From Ichthyophis bannanicus (Eukaryota; Chordata; Amphibia; Gymnophiona; Ichthyophiidae), in the NCBI GenBank assembly GCA_033557465.1, contig CM066031.1:1445293659-1445357658 (forward strand): DNA of 64,000 bases, written 5' to 3'. The notes under the pieces were generated by a model. The model saw only the letters and a list, made by a program, of their open reading frames with translations, did not search any database and was not told the DNA's origin. The number at the start of each line of letters is the position of its first letter. Within the stretch, counting starts at the first letter, position 1. The position numbers were made by a program, and so were the translations under genes. Shown in pieces: positions 63,711 through 64,000 of the stretch.

Positions 63711-64000
63711 TAGAAAAAAGCATTAATTATACTTTTTAGGGAATAATGAATTGTAATGACTTATAGAATTATTGATTACACTGGTCAATGTTGAAATTGT
63801 TACTGACTTTAAAGGTCCTAATCTGTAGTATCTTGGTGAGCTGAACACGAATATAACATTAAAAAACTTTTATTGGCTCTCGTTTTGAAGATATTGCATG
63901 TAGTTCATTTTTGACGTTTCACCGTATAAATTTATCCAGTAGGACATCAACAACGTCCCAAATAAGCCTTAAATGATGTAATATTGCGTCACATTGCATA
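63711..64000. other. Nothing recognised
   Basis: AT-rich end of the window, without an open frame or repeat that I recognise. Confidence 0.4.

Noticed and set aside
1..64000. CRISPR array, rRNA, prokaryotic operon or integron
   Set aside because: No regular spacer-repeat structure, no rRNA sequence and no bacterial gene layout; all evidence points to vertebrate transposon-rich DNA.

Overview
The window looks like a piece of a large, repeat-rich tetrapod genome, most likely amphibian and perhaps caecilian. That placement is an inference: vertebrate-type CR1, L2, RTE and Tx1/L1-like LINEs, DIRS tyrosine-recombinase retrotransposons, Penelope-like elements, CORE-SINEs, hAT and Harbinger-like DNA elements all occur together. 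Nothing bacterial is present: no operons, rRNA, CRISPR or conserved single-copy gene run. Almost every recognisable protein is a transposon protein. The rest looks like AT-rich intergenic or intronic DNA, with one candidate host exon (42605-42679).

Layout. 0-6.5 kb: hAT transposase relic, CR1 3' end, hAT MITE, Penelope-like element (minus strand), two L2-type 3' ends. 6.55-19.9 kb: one old plus-strand CR1-like LINE (family B) split by two insertions, a minus-strand CR1-A fragment and a 10.5-kb minus-strand DIRS element. The DIRS element is itself split by a full-length minus-strand CR1-A (12340-17169) with an intact 987-codon ORF2. 19.9-23.2 kb: Penelope fragment, antisense CORE-SINE, a third CR1 family (C). 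23.2-33.8 kb: a probable 10.6-kb composite bounded by inverted GGGGTATGTTTACTAAAC-type ends. It carries a hAT MITE, an unrecognised 320-codon ORF, a foldback unit with tRNA-like arms and, inside that, a nearly intact L1/Tx1-like LINE (27869-33250) with a 15-bp target duplication. 33.8-36.4 kb: palindromic DNA element and two L2 fragments. 37-41 kb: rearranged CR1-B copy with a CORE-SINE and a hAT MITE inserted. 41.3-44 kb: mostly unique, with the candidate exon and a hAT transposase relic. 44.4-46 kb: head-to-head CR1-B fragments. 46-52.4 kb: low-complexity DNA, foldbacks, a minisatellite, a CR1 fragment and SINEs. 52.4-56.6 kb: a second, eroded DIRS split by L2 and CR1-A. 57.2-58.7 kb: L2-like tail, then a 5'-truncated RTE with an intact RT reading frame. 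59.6-62.8 kb: head-to-head CR1-A fragments, one holding a CORE-SINE.

How the parts relate. The autonomous LINEs encode the endonuclease/RT machinery for target-primed insertion. The CORE-SINE tail matches the end of the local RTE, so that RTE lineage is the likely mobiliser of the SINE. The hAT MITEs have 8-bp duplications and would depend on hAT transposases such as those seen here only as relics. Nesting order gives a relative chronology: LINE B, then DIRS, then CR1-A; and foldback element, then L1.
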